DNA of 53,115 bases from Seminavis robusta (taxonomy: Eukaryota > Bacillariophyta > Bacillariophyceae > Naviculales > Naviculaceae), in assembly GCA_903772945.1 (NCBI GenBank), contig CAICTM010000682.1:1-53115 (forward strand), given 5' to 3'. The stretch's first letter is position 1. Every line of letters starts with the position of its first letter. Positions 20,952-33,004 of this stretch are shown here, piece by piece. The position numbers and the translations under genes are program-made. Below the pieces are notes generated by a model. It saw only the letters and a program-made list of their open reading frames with translations. It was not told the DNA's origin and did no database searches.

Positions 20952-23900
20952 GAACTTAGAGCAGCCAGTCCAGCCATGGCAAACATGCAGCTGCGTGCAG
21001 CCAAAACCATGCCAAAACGATACGGACACCAAACTATTAGACTAATACAAATATCCATAATGTGACACGTGAAGCACTGCCGGTGCCTGGCTACGTCTCT
21101 ACATCATGTACCGTACTCGTACGTCTTACCACCCTCGTAATCAGAGCAGTCGTTGCTTCTGAGCTTCATCAACGTCGAACGTCGAACGTCGAGATCACAC
21201 CGAGAGCGTCGATCGATCCGTGGCAGTCGACCGAGACTCAATCAATCAATAGCTAGTTGGCTAGGGCTGCAATCCAAGTCATGGTCATGGCACCGTATTC
21301 ATTCAACTTGAACGGCCTCTCCCGTTCGGCCGCACGTTACGCGCCAAACGAAAGCGGCAGCATGACCCGCTGTACATGTTGTAGCTACGAAGCACACCAC
21401 TTAAAACATTTTAAAATGGATTAATGGATTGCATGCTCGTCACGACGGAGGCGAGCTCGTTTTCCACCTGTTCAATGTACATGTATGTGTTGCCAACACC
21501 GTAAACTACATGGACGACATGAATACACAGACTGCACGGCTTTCTCTTTGTCCTTCATCTAGTAGTTACTCTCATCACGTCGTGTTCTGAAACGGTGGAT
21601 TCTTGATGTTACTACATGTACATGTGTGGTGCATAATATACATGTAGCATCTTGAACGGTACGTACTTACTTTCCTGGCTCAACAGTTCTTTCTCTCTCG
21701 GAGTTGCTTGAAACACTTCGGTCGTCCATTCCAAACAACGAAAGAGGAAGCACAAACCATCGACGCTCGAGTGAGTCCTGCCAGCAAAGAGAGTCATTTG
21801 GGGCGTTGTATGTCAAAGACAACATCCGTGTCCTGGGTAGGTACCAATCATGGTGCCACCCGCGTGTTCCCTCGTCGTCTTCGGGGGTTGCGCGGTGACG
21901 ACCAAAGCCCTTGCTGAGGCGGCCATCCAGGCATCATCTGCAAACTTTTTGACGTCCCAAGGCACGCCCTAGTGCATTGGTCTTTTTGATTTCACCTCTT
22001 TTGGATTTGGAGGGCCCCTCTGCCAAAACGCAAAGGGACTTTGCAACAAGTGAACTTGGCAGCGTAGCGTGGACACATACTAATACTTTTACATGTACCC
22101 GTACTGTTCACCCAGGATTCAGTACTAGGACCCCAGACTGAGTCACTATCTCTGGAGCTGGCTATCATGGTCTGAGTCTAGTCTGTTAAAATATCACCAG
22201 CTCTATCATCGGCCTGAACAGATTGTTTCTCCAACAGTCAACCGGAGGAGGCTACACGAGAACATGCAAGCACAGAGGAGAGCGGATCCTCCTATTGAAT
22301 TCATCCCTCTTTGATATTTCCTAGTGTTTTTGGCGGTGATTCCTGTGTTTGTACCCATTTTCCTGCATGCACGAGGCCTCGGGCGACGATGTACGATGTA
22401 CGACGTAGGATACTAGTAGGTAGTAGATGTAATACACAAATGGGACTTCCTGGGACCTTGATAGGGAGCCTAGGATTTCAATTTAGTTGCACTTGAATGA
22501 GATGGAAACCTACTCCCGTTGTAGTCCTTGGGAGTGGCTTGGTTCGTGGGGGCTGATGCACTGGAAGCTGGTCAACTCGAGCCAATGAATCTTCACAGGA
22601 AGGCTTCAAAAATGCAAGGTGGNNAAAACTCGCGGGACTCGCGCTGGTCTCGCGACTCTCGCGCAACTCGTGTTTTCGACTCGTTGTTTCGCGGGAGACT
22701 CGCGTTTGCGCGAGAGTCGCGAGACTGTGGTTTATTTGGCTTTTGGAATCGCTAAAGTGACGTCACGGCGGTCACGGCGGGCCTTCCTGGTACTGCTAAG
22801 GAGCCACTCCGTACGCTGTATGCATAGCTCGTTTCGCGCTTTGATTGAATCGAATCATTGAATCGAATCGAATCGAATCATTCAATGACCCGACCAGCTC
22901 AAAAATAGAATGACGCCAATTGAGTCCCGGATAACCTCGAATCATGAGTGTGGATATCCGTGATCATCTGCACCTATCCGTTCCGCGGAATCGTGGATAC
23001 CAGCCAGGCGATGGACCTACATGTATTTTAATACGGTAGAACTCAAAAGAACATGAAGGACGGTACTTGTAGAGGTAAGTGTACAAGACTTAGTGGAAAA
23101 AGTGCCAGTGTAGAAGTGTCATAATCCTTCTTTGCCGCCTGAAGCCTCTTATGTCCGTAATGTTTTTAAGTCTCGAGTTCTCCACGCTTTTGACTCAATC
23201 GCAAGTAAATAAATAAGAGTATGACCGCGGCTGTAGATAGTGAGTATTTATGAGTCCCAATTATCGAACCGGTCACTTCCTCGTGAGATTTTGAGAATTC
23301 GCGACGTTTTGGGTGCGCTGTCCGTCATTCCTCCCACCATCCTTCCCACAGTTTGAAAGCAGCATGCAAGGCTGCTGGCTGCTACCGGTAGCTAGAGATA
23401 GATGCTGCAGGCTACTAGCTGCTCGCTGCTCGAGTAGCCAGCGGCATAGGGCAGTACTCGAGTATGCTGGACACAGCGGGCAGTGCTGGACGCAGGTGTT
23501 TCAATGGAACATGAGATACGTTCAACTCCCGTTATCCCGCTAGCTACTAGCTACCTGGTAGTAGCAGTAGTGGTATTGGTGGTATTGGTGGTACAGTACA
23601 TTGGGGGTTGATCGTTATGCCTGGCGTTCATCTGATTTAGCTTGCCGGTCGTTTCTGCCCGCACCACGCGGATAGACTTCGCATTAGGCATATTATTTAG
23701 TTGGTGACACCTCAGCCGACTTCCGTGGCTTCGTTTTTCAAAGCCTCATTCTTCCCTTAATTAAATAGAAGGAAGAGTCCACGTGTTAAATGATTAATCG
23801 CAAGATCCAAAAGATTTCTAGTCAATCGAAAGAGCTATCGAAAGAGTAAAAAAGTAGGATTCCCGGTGCACGAACCTTAAATACCGAACCGGTCACTGCG

Positions 23901-24387
23901 GCGACAAAGTCATGGTTCACGGCCCGCCACCGCGGCTACACGTAACCGGAGTACCTACATGTACCTAGTACCAGCAGCTAGCTAGAGTGCTACTAGCAGC
24001 TATGTCCTGCACTATTAGTACCGTAGCTCTAGATAGAGAGTTGAATGAATCATCGAATGATGCAATCGGTGGCAACAGCAGTCTGGCTACTAGCTACTCT
24101 AGTAGCCGACCAAGTTCACATGTACGGATGCGCAGAGTATACCGTAGTACGAGTAGCAATTAATTAAATTAGCATGGACGGAGATGCTAAGAGTGTTAGC
24201 TAGCTATTAATTTTAAATAGTAGTGGTGGCCAAGTAGTAGGGTACATGTAGTTAGTTTCGAATGTACTGTAGTTTATCAAATTTTAGAGGATGCAAAAGC
24301 AGTAGTTTGTATGTACAGGAGGTTTGTGGAGAGTGGAGGGGGAGAATTGGCGCCAAGCTACGGTGAATGTAAAAGAGAGGGTAGGGT
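20952..24387. other. Long gene-poor stretch
   Basis: No convincing coding frame. It contains two undetermined bases at 22623-22624, a strong inverted repeat (listed separately), a GAATC-rich run at about 22848-22880, and two ATCGAACCGG/CCGAACCGG-GTCAC words near 23263 and 23885. CTAGCTAG-type clusters are at 23540-23560 and 23980-24000. Confidence 0.5.
22647..22725. repeat. CpG-rich perfect 20-bp inverted repeat
   Basis: Left arm 22647-22666 and right arm 22706-22725 are exact reverse complements, built from CTCGCG and GCGAGA units, with a 39-nt spacer that holds further CTCG/GCGGG words. Two ambiguous bases lie 23 bp to the left, consistent with a structure that is hard to sequence. It can form a very stable hairpin. 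Origin unknown; it could be a small foldback element. Confidence 0.85.
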
Positions 24388-25602
24388 CTACTTGCGCAGT
24401 CTTCGACTGGCATGAGCTTGCAAGTAGTTTGCAACGTCCTCTGGGCAGATGAGAGTGCGTTCAGCCAGCAAGAGGGGTGTCTCTCCATGTAGGTTTTGTT
24501 GGTGTAGAGCAGCTGGGTTTGCCTTGAAGATAGCCTGAACAATGGGTAGAGGACATCCCTTTTGACAGGCCATGTGAAGGGGTGTGCTCTTTCGGTTGGT
24601 GAGGACTTGACTGGAAGTTGGGTTTGCCTGCAGGAGAGCCTGAATGAGTTTGAAGTTCTTGGGTTGCTTCTGCAGAGCAATCTGCAAGGTAGTGAGGCCA
24701 CTGGGAGCTTCCGGTTGTACCAAGACTTGTGGTGCTGCGTTTGCCAATACCTTTACGACATCAGAGGATGCTTGGTTGTTGATGGCAATGTTGACCGGGT
24801 AGGCAAAGTCGATAAGGGGTTTCTTCTTGTCTTTCTTCGAGGACTTGGCTTGCATAGCGACAATCTTGCCATGGTTGCCCGTGGCAACCTTGGAACCGAC
24901 CAAGACAGGAATGGAGGCGGGCACGTCAGCCACCTTTTCTTCTAGCATCAGAGCAGTGTTGATGATCCACTTGTCAGTGGGAAAGGCTTGGCAGAGCTGA
25001 TGGAGCAAGTAAGGGCAAGCTGCTTGTTCTGGTTCTGGCTCTGGCTCTGCTTGTTCCGCTTCTACCGTACTATTAATAGTAGTAACCTTAGCTGGCTGTG
25101 GTTCAGCTTTTGCTTTGGCTTGAGGTTCAGCTTTGGCTTGCAACTTTAGCTTCTTCTTGGGCGGTTCTTCCTGTTCTTGTGCTTCTTGCTGATCATCTTG
25201 TTGGTCATCTTGTTGTTGGTCATCTTGTTGCTGGTCATCTTCTTGCTGATCATCTTGTTGGTCGTGTTTTTGCTCTGCTTGAATGAGGCTGCCAAGGAGA
25301 CTGAAGGGCTTTTGACCATCAGTCAAGTTCAGGCCCAAGTCCATATTCATATCGAGGTCCAGGTCATTTTCCAACTTACACATGAGACTGCTCTGGCTCT
25401 GACTCTGGTCATCGTCAAGTCCGCTTTTCAAGCCTTTCAATTGTAAGTCGGTAACGCTGGCGCTTGTGCTGAGGTTGTCCAGGTCGAATAGGCCAAAGGC
25501 GTTCAGGTCCATGAGAGAAGAGGAGGAAGAATTGAAGGACCCAAAGGATCGTTTCAAAGGAGATGGAGGCATGTTGGTGTTCAGGTGCATGGTAGAGATC
25601 AT
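24388..25602 (-). CDS. Ankyrin-repeat protein with disordered acidic N-terminal half
   Basis: About 404 residues when started at the ATG at 25602; a second ATG four codons on (25590) is also possible. The open frame reaches further upstream to 25698, but that extension lacks an early ATG. The N-terminus has PPSPLKRSFGSFNSSSSS, then a region of acidic and Gln/Asp repeats (QQDDQQ units encoded by a TTGCTGGTCATC-type repeat, 25180-25265). The last about 125 residues form at least three ankyrin units: SGLTTLQIALQ, KSTPLHMACQKG and LHGETPLLLAER. Ankyrin units bind proteins. The N-terminal composition suggests a regulatory protein, but no DNA-binding domain is visible. Confidence 0.75.
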   Translation of the reverse strand: MISTMHLNTNMPPSPLKRSFGSFNSSSSSLMDLNAFGLFDLDNLSTSASVTDLQLKGLKSGLDDDQSQSQSSLMCKLENDLDLDMNMDLGLNLTDGQKPFSLLGSLIQAEQKHDQQDDQQEDDQQQDDQQQDDQQDDQQEAQEQEEPPKKKLKLQAKAEPQAKAKAEPQPAKVTTINSTVEAEQAEPEPEPEQAACPYLLHQLCQAFPTDKWIINTALMLEEKVADVPASIPVLVGSKVATGNHGKIVAMQAKSSKKDKKKPLIDFAYPVNIAINNQASSDVVKVLANAAPQVLVQPEAPSGLTTLQIALQKQPKNFKLIQALLQANPTSSQVLTNRKSTPLHMACQKGCPLPIVQAIFKANPAALHQQNLHGETPLLLAERTLICPEDVANYLQAHASRRLRK

Positions 25603-27524
25603 GGTCAGGTTGAGTGCTGTTCGAAAATAAATTATGAGCCTGTAGGTGGAGGTTCGAAGAAAGTTTGGAACTATGCTAAAACAGACGAAAACAGACACGA
25701 GGATGGATCGATGAACCTTTTGTTATTTGTTGGCAGCCTGTTCTTCTCGCAAAACTACGTGTTTACTGCGATTTTGCGGAAGCAACCACTCCGAGCTAGT
25801 ACGGATTTGTCGTAGAAATCTACAGAAAACCAAAACGAGAATCCCATGCTAGCGATTGGATTTTCCATTGAGAAAAAGTCGTTTCGGAGGCCTTGTTCTT
25901 CTCATAAGACTACGTGCAAATGGTACGGTGCGAAGAGGTTGATGAGCTAGCTGGCCTACAAGTATGATACTTAGAGCAGAACCGGTATTGGTACATTGGT
26001 ACAGAAGCTTAAGAAACGCTATGATACACTTTTTTGTGGCAACTGACCACTCGGATCCAATAACGTCCACAGTCCACAATCGTTCGAATGAATGTACTGG
26101 TCGATCCTGCTTTGGTGACGTCCCTGGACACATACATGGTTCTTTAGAAGAAGTATGGTACAGTGGTACAGTACATGTATGTGTAATAAGGTAACGATAA
26201 ATTGGTCCTCAGAAGCCTCATCAGAGTATCGTAGATAGTCCATATCAAACTACACAATACATAGATCAGTGTAGACTAGTAAACGGTTCTGGCCGACCCT
26301 TCTCTCCTAGTTAAAAAGTGACGTGGTAACCTTTCGAACCAATTGGTCATATCTTTCGTTATTTCCTTTTTGCCCCTTCCTTTCTAGGTTTTGCGATTGA
26401 AAAGGATCGACAGCTGATGCACAGAAATGCTGCTGTTCCGCTGCTTCTTTTCACGGAATCGAATCATTCCATCCGACGGTACTGCAAATTGATTTTGTCC
26501 TGTGGCAACCAAAGCAACAAACTACAGTACTAGCTAGCTGTACTAGTAGCAATAGCAGGGACAGGGACAGACAAGGCTTCTTTGCCAGACAGGCTGCATC
26601 TGCCCTACTGGTATCAGGGCACCTCGAGGAACTGTAGAGCACCGTACCGGTACCGGTAGCTATTGGAACCTTTGCTAATTTTTAAAATAATTGGCAACCA
26701 AGACCGTGTTGGCAAAGATGCTACATACATGCAACATGTGCTCTGTACAGTGTACAGAGATAAAAAGAAGACGTCTTGGCAGTTCATGATCCAACAATCT
26801 AGCTAGATGTAGGATTCGATTCACACCGAAGTACTAAATGTAGTACTACATGTAGTACCACAGCTAGTCCCCACGGTATTGGGTTACGAGCGAGAGAATG
26901 GAGTGATGACTGCCGTCCATAGCTGTCCTACCCTGTTCTGCAAACCTGCTGCTTACATGTACTAGTAATCAGTACTGCTTTGCCACTATGGTAGAACCAG
27001 ACAAAGAACCCATTACAATGGCCAGCTGATTGACTACCCGTACTCGAATCTCGGATTCGATTCGATTCAGCTTCTTTACACTATCGCCTCGCGAGGAACA
27101 CACAGCCAGCTCAGCCAAAGCAGTTTCCAGGATGCAGGCAGGCCAGCCACTGTCGCTCCTCCTCCTTAGCCACCTACCGGTACTACTAGCTAGTAAATGA
27201 TGGAGACTGGCAGAGCTACCGGTAGCTAGTCAAGGATGTTGCTTGGACCACTGGGTAGCTGGCTGGCTGCTGGCTGCTTATCATGAAAGCCAACAGCAAA
27301 GAATCGACTCGACTCTAGTAGACTCCTGTTGCAAGTTGATACCGGTAGCTCTCTGAGTGATCACTCTAAACCAGCCAACGGGGCCTTGTCGAGACTTGTA
27401 TGGTGGTAAAAAGCAACACCCTACCGTACAGCAGTCGCTCAGGAGGAGTGTGAGCCTTGTTCCTTCTTGGCTGCTTCCTGCTGCTACTTTGCTGGAACCA
27501 CTACCGCAGGCAACAGCATGGACC
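25603..27524. other. Intergenic up to the copia element
   Basis: No coding frame with support. TACCGGTACCGGTAGC at about 26645 and CTAGCTAG words near 26531 and 27188 are typical of this genome's intergenic DNA. The 5' flank of the ankyrin gene lies at the left end. Confidence 0.5.
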
Positions 27525-27660
27525 TGTTGGGGTTCGCGATTAGGGATTAACTGTACCTCTGTACTAGAATTGATGCCAGTAGTAAAAGCTGGTACCCACC
27601 CACTTTTTCAGTAGTATCTCAATAGACAACAGTAAACAAGAGAGCTTAGAGCAACTAACA
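27525..27660 (+). repeat. 5' LTR of the copia element
   Basis: 136 bp, beginning TGTTGGGG and ending GAGCAACTAACA. It differs from the 3' LTR mostly by missing single bases, with few substitutions. Confidence 0.92.
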
Positions 27661-29655
27661 TACTATGAAAAAGCGGTCTATATCGAGTTGAAGAAGAGAA
27701 GCCTATCGAAGCAGTCAATCGGTAGCAGAAGATCGCGACGCGAAAGAGCGAGATCGGCGACGAGAAGCCACGACCGGAGACAAGATCGGAGACCGAGGAT
27801 CGTCGTGCGAAAACGATACAAACAAGCCTGTCGAGATCGCAGCAACAAGAAGCCCTTCGATGAGCAACGCGACGACGCAACGAGAGCGACGCCGCAACAA
27901 GTGAAGATCCGAGGACGGATCGATCGCGACGACGCGAGAGAAGACTGAACCAACGACGAGTTTCGTCGGCGGCAGCAAGAGTTTCATCGCAGAACCACAA
28001 GGATTGTCGATAGAGACCCGAAACAGGCTTGACACGGCGCGGAACGACGTGAACAGAACAACACTCGTCTCCTAACGGCACCGAGGAAAGCCTAGAGTAC
28101 TGGAAGACGAGATAGACGAGGTCACTGATGACCCAACTCTAGTAGCTTACGAGCACTAACGATAGAGAAAGAAAAAATCGAAAATGAAATGCAACCTCAT
28201 GCAGCCATAGAAGATCCACCGGAGAGGAACTCCGGGACTCGAACAGAGTATGGAGGACTATGAAGACCCACCTTCGAGGTTGGCAAAACTACAAGAAAAT
28301 AGAGGCAAGCATTCAACTTGATCCTAGGCAGTGACCGACATTAAAGGACAAATGAAGCAGAACACGAACGATCGTCTGTTAAGATGCGACCACTGGAGCT
28401 ACAAAAATGATCATAAGACGATCATGGCCCAGACGATGATAATTTTGTGTACCACACATATTCCAACTGGAAAAACAAATGTTAATTTCCACCAAGGAGC
28501 CTTACCGCTTCCAATACCACGAGCAATTTACCACGAAAAGGACATTGCAAAATCCGTGGGTATTTCCAAGCTACACGATGCAGCCCTGCTCATACGGCAA
28601 ACTACTCCACCCAAAAACAGCATACGCTGACCTGAGCCGATGACCAGAAGAAAGTCTCGGCATACGCAAGAACGTACTATAGTTACATCTTCTAACAAAT
28701 AGTTCAGCGAAAATACCAAGCTTAAAAAGAAACTGAGGGACGACTTGTCCAAAGGCACTGATAACTATCCCACACGTTACATGAAGTATTACACCTTTTG
28801 GACAAAAACACCAAGAGATAACACCCACGACAGTCCAATTCCCACGGAAGCTCCTTTGCTCAGACAGCACAAGGCGGGAGGACGGGGTGGTGGCAGAGGA
28901 AAAGGCCGCGGAAACGCGAAGCTATGATAAAGAATACTGGAAAAGAGAAAGAATGCTTTTCCTCCACGATAAAGGACATCCAGCATCCACTGTCCTGACA
29001 AAAATAGACAAAGATAAGACAAAGATAAAGACAAGACGACGATGACAAGTCTAGGTAGAGCAAGTGTAGCAAGTCAAGCACGTAGCAAGAAAAGCTCTAG
29101 TACGTTCAAAGGAGAACCCAGCTACTATCAGCAAATCAAGATAAAATTGACGAAAGCATTAACCTCGAAGAGGATGATGCGACTCTACATCACGCATCAG
29201 ATGAGAGAAAGTCGAAAAAGTTTCTTACGTTCGACGTGCTGTTCGGACGGAACAAAGACGACGGAACAAAGAAACCGACTAAGCAGAGCATAGTCGCCAC
29301 ACAAAAGGATTGGACGACATAGATATGAGAGAGTCCAGCTACTGGACAACCAGTCACGTTGATCTATTCTGTAATAAAGACTGGTTACCGACATCAGGAA
29401 GCCGATCGTCCAATTACGTGAAGAGTACCGGAGGCAGCTGAAGGTCCAGCACAAGCCAAGTTAGCTGGCACAAACAGAGAGTATGGTTCGATAAAGAGGA
29501 ATCACGAACATCTTATCTGTTAAGATGTCCGCAAGAATTGCAAATGTCTATGACTGTCCGAAAGAACTACACAGTCATTAACCAGGAGGACGTAGTATAC
29601 GAAAGAACAGTGAAGGATTACAAGTTCATGACCTAGGAAAAATGGGAAGGAACTT

Positions 29656-30330
29656 GTGAATACTGTCGCCGAAAATAAGGAAGGCTTCAGCAAAAGACAA
29701 GTTAAAGCCGCATCAAGGGCGAAGCTGCTATATAAGCAAATCGTCTATCCACGATTAAAGATTTCCGATGGCGATTATGAGCAATCAAATCGCAAATGCC
29801 CTGTGACCATCGAAGACATCGAAACGGCACAAGTATATGGGGAAGGATATTGATGGTTGAAAGGCAAGACACTGTACGAAACCGAACGCAGGGCAGGCAA
29901 TGCAATGAAAATGCCGAGAGACTTTTTGCAATTAACAAGGATGTGTTCCTAACGATGGACATTTTCTTTTGGCAGGAATTCCGTTCCTTTAACGCTAAGC
30001 CGTAAAATCGATTTTACAACATTAGACACCTGCCCAACAGAAGCTAGAGACCATCCTAGAAGCAGTTAAGGAGGTCATCGATTCTACAAGGCTCTGGTTT
30101 TAGAATCACGACCATTCATGTGGACAATGAGATTTGAGCCTCTGTCCAACAAAATCATGGCAATGCCGGGGGACCGGTAGTGAACGTTCCAGTGCTAACG
30201 AGCACGACCCGAGATCGAACGTAGAACCGGGTAGTCAAGGAAGACACGAGCTGTCCGGCAAGCTACTTTACACGCATCAAAAATATACCGTCAACTTGTT
30301 TACAAGTGTCAAACAGTTGACGTATTCCCA
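29656..30330 (+). pseudogene. Copia integrase remnant
   Basis: The first part (29656-29853) has KLLYKQIVYPRL and NRKCPVTIEDIETAQ, matching the region just before the integrase core of copia elements. After a frame change, TMDIFFWQEF and LSRKID follow. Further pieces (a TIHVDNE-like acid segment near 30115 and an EHDP segment near 30200) correspond to the catalytic core in other frames. No continuous product is possible. Confidence 0.7.
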
Positions 30331-31665
30331 AGTAAGGCGGGGTCAGCGAGACAATGAGCCCCGATGATAATGATGGGAGAGTCCCTGACTATAAAAAGCA
30401 CCTGACCTGCAGTTCGGAGACTATGCAGGTGATGAAGAAGACTCGCCCGTAACAGCATGGTAGGACGCACAAAGCGGCCATCTGTATGGGAACGAGCGGA
30501 AATAAGCAAGGAAGCTACAAATTTATGAGCCCCGCTCCGGCAAGAAAATACTCGGCATCATGGGACAAGATCCCAATGCCCGACACAGTGATAGCTAGAG
30601 TCAATTTATTAGGAAAAGATCAGCCTAAACTACTCGTTTTACTGATCGAAAAAATAGACCATGGTGAGTCGAGATCACAGGAGTGAAGGGAAGAAAGCAA
30701 TGACGCACCCCACTACCAATGATCCAAACGATGAGGACCTGGACGCGATGCTGAAACCATTGACAATGGAAGATGATCCCGACGATCCCCAAGACAACGT
30801 CAACGACGATACAGCCGAATCGATAGTCACGAACCAATCGATCGCGTTGTCCAAAAATCGAACCGTTACCAACTATCGTCGAACGTAGAGAACCGGAACC
30901 TACTACGGCAACAGCCCTGACAGATCCAGATGGGTTGAACCCAAGCGGCACTGAGCAGACGCCAGGAGTGCGCAGGTCAGTAGAGTGAGGACACAAGCAA
31001 AGGAACGTATATCCCAGCTTTGAGGAAAGAATATGAGACGCCAAACGTCATACAACTGAACGTGTCTTGCACCCAGATGCAACATGTTCTACACACAGGT
31101 AGAAGAAGAAACTGATGTGGTAGCAGCCACATGACACAATTGTCATTAAGGCTGGACTAAGGAGTGGAAGGACAAAGCGCACGATGCAGCCTTTGCCGAG
31201 ATGAACAGTTACATCTCAGGGATACTTTCGTCCGAAGAAAATGGAAGACTCAGCGATATGGAACGCAAGAGTATCCTAGAGTCACACCTGTTCTAAAGTT
31301 GAAAGGAACGGGAAGATAAAGCCGAGCGGTTGCAGAGGCAACAAACAGCTGATTCATCTCCAAGGAAGACCAAGCTCGCCAACAGTGTCACAGAAGCAGT
31401 GCTACTCTCGCATAATCGACGCTGAAAGGAAAGGGATGTGGCAGAATTGAATCCGAACGCCTTCATCCAGACAAGAGTCGAGGATGAAAAAGATATGGTA
31501 ACATAGAGTAAGAGGAGTACTAGTAGACATGCTGTGTGAAAAGCCCAGATGTCTACAAACCGTTCGTGACAACGGATAAAAAGGCAACAAGCAGTGTACT
31601 GCAATGCTTGAAGCATCTAGGACCATGGTAGCTAGCTACTATACTACCGTAAGTTCTGGAAGACG

Positions 31666-32001
31666 ATGGTCCGGAACGGATTTAAGATTAATCCTTCGAC
31701 CATGTGTAGCAACAGAATGGTGCACGGCAACAACAACAGTCTGCTGGCATGTAGAGACTGTAAGCTTAGCCACAAGGGCTCGAAGGTTAACGACCAGCTG
31801 ATCCAAGGCTTCGTGATGAATACGAAAGCATATTCGAGGACGGCATGGAGAGATGACGGTGAGCCGAGGAAAGGCCACACGTATCTTGGCATGACCATAG
31901 ACTTCACGACGAAGGGTCAATGCAACGTATCGATGTACAAGTACGTTGATAATCCTGGAAGCCTTCGAAAGGCATCGCCAGAGGAAGGGGCACGAAACTA
32001 G
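31666..32001 (+). pseudogene. Copia reverse transcriptase remnant
   Basis: 111-codon open frame with NGFKINPSTMCSNRMVHG, LSHKGSKV and HTYLGMTIDF then MYKYVDN, all typical of the copia palm/thumb region. The catalytic Asp-Asp segment near 31745 is split across two frames by what looks like a one-base loss. Confidence 0.8.
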
Positions 32002-32272
32002 AAGTATGCAGCCCGAAAGACCTATTCACAGTAGACGAATCCTGCAAGAAGCTCCCAACGAGCAAGGCAACACCTTTCACAGCCTGGTGGCTAAGTGTTA
32101 TTCGCTACGAAGGAGCCCGACCAGACACAGTACGGCGATATCGTTCCTTCGACTAGAGTCAAGGAACAAGATAGGCAAGATTGGGAAAACTAGTCCACCT
32201 CATGAAGTACATTAGATGTACTAGAAACTACCATTAGTTCTCAAAGCGACGGAAGTGGCATATTGAAATGGT

Positions 32273-32476
32273 ATGTTGATGGTTCTTTCGAGTCCATCCA
32301 AACATGAGGGGTCATACCGGAGGTGGTTTGACCATGGGCACCGGTTACCCATATCGACTTCGACGAAACAGAAGTTGAACACGAGAAGCTCAACTGAGAG
32401 TGAACTCGTAGCAGTTGATGACCTGATGCCATCGATCCTTTGGACGAGGCAGTTCTTCGGGAGCAAGGCTATGTAG
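32273..32476 (+). pseudogene. Copia RNase H remnant
   Basis: The frame has TKQKLNTRSSTESELVAVDD followed by ILWTRQFF, the diagnostic RNase H segment of Ty1/copia elements. It lies about 380 bp before the 3' LTR, as expected for a plus-oriented element. Confidence 0.85.
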
Positions 32477-32853
32477 TTAAAGAAACTATAGTCTATCAGG
32501 ACAACAAGAGTGCCATCTTCTAGAGAAGAACGGCAAAGTTTCTAGTAGTAAACGAACGAAGCACATAAACATTAGGTACTTCTTTGTGAGCGACAGAGTC
32601 GCAAAGAAGGAGATACAGTGTGGATCTGGTGTCCAACTGATGATTTGGTTGCGGACTTCTGGAGAAGCCGAAACAAGGTCGACTGTTCAAAACAGAACGT
32701 GGACAAGTTGATGGTGTGTGGAACACTCAGAGCCAAGGCACTCAGAAGGAGGGTCCGGTCGGACAAGGAAGGTCCTTCAAAGAAGGAGCGCTAAGCGGAG
32801 TAAGTAAGTAAGCATGGTCGACGACTAAGACAAGCTCGACGACCACAGGAGTG

Positions 32854-32999
32854 TGTTGGGGATTCGTGATTAGGGATTCAACCTGTACCTCTGTACTAGA
32901 ATTTGATGCCAGTAGTAAAAGCTGGTAGCCCACACCCACTTTTTCAGTAGTATCTCAATAGACAACAGTAACAACTAAGAGAGCTTAGAGCAACTAACA
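32854..32999 (+). repeat. 3' LTR of the copia element
   Basis: 146 bp, beginning TGTTGGGGATTCG and ending GAGCAACTAACA, followed directly by the GGACC target duplication. Confidence 0.92.
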
Positions 33000-33004
33000 G
33001 GACC

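Larger units (their letters stand above)
27525..32999 (+). mobile_element. Decayed Ty1/copia-type LTR retrotransposon
   Basis: Full-length element with both LTRs, bounded by the 5-bp direct repeat GGACC (27520-27524 and 33000-33004). LTR ends are TGTT...AACA. Protein remnants on the plus strand run in the order integrase (about 29650-30330), reverse transcriptase (about 31660-32000) and RNase H (about 32270-32476), the pol order of Ty1/copia. A Gly/Arg-rich gag-like tail lies at 28745-28927. Every domain is broken by stops and frame changes, many explained by one-base indels. No primer-binding site matching the initiator tRNA was seen after the 5' LTR. Confidence 0.92.

Noticed and set aside
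27688..27948. Arg/Asp-rich frame next to the 5' LTR as an SR-like protein
   Set aside because: It lies inside the decayed copia element. The composition comes from CGA-rich repeats, and the frame is short and unsupported.
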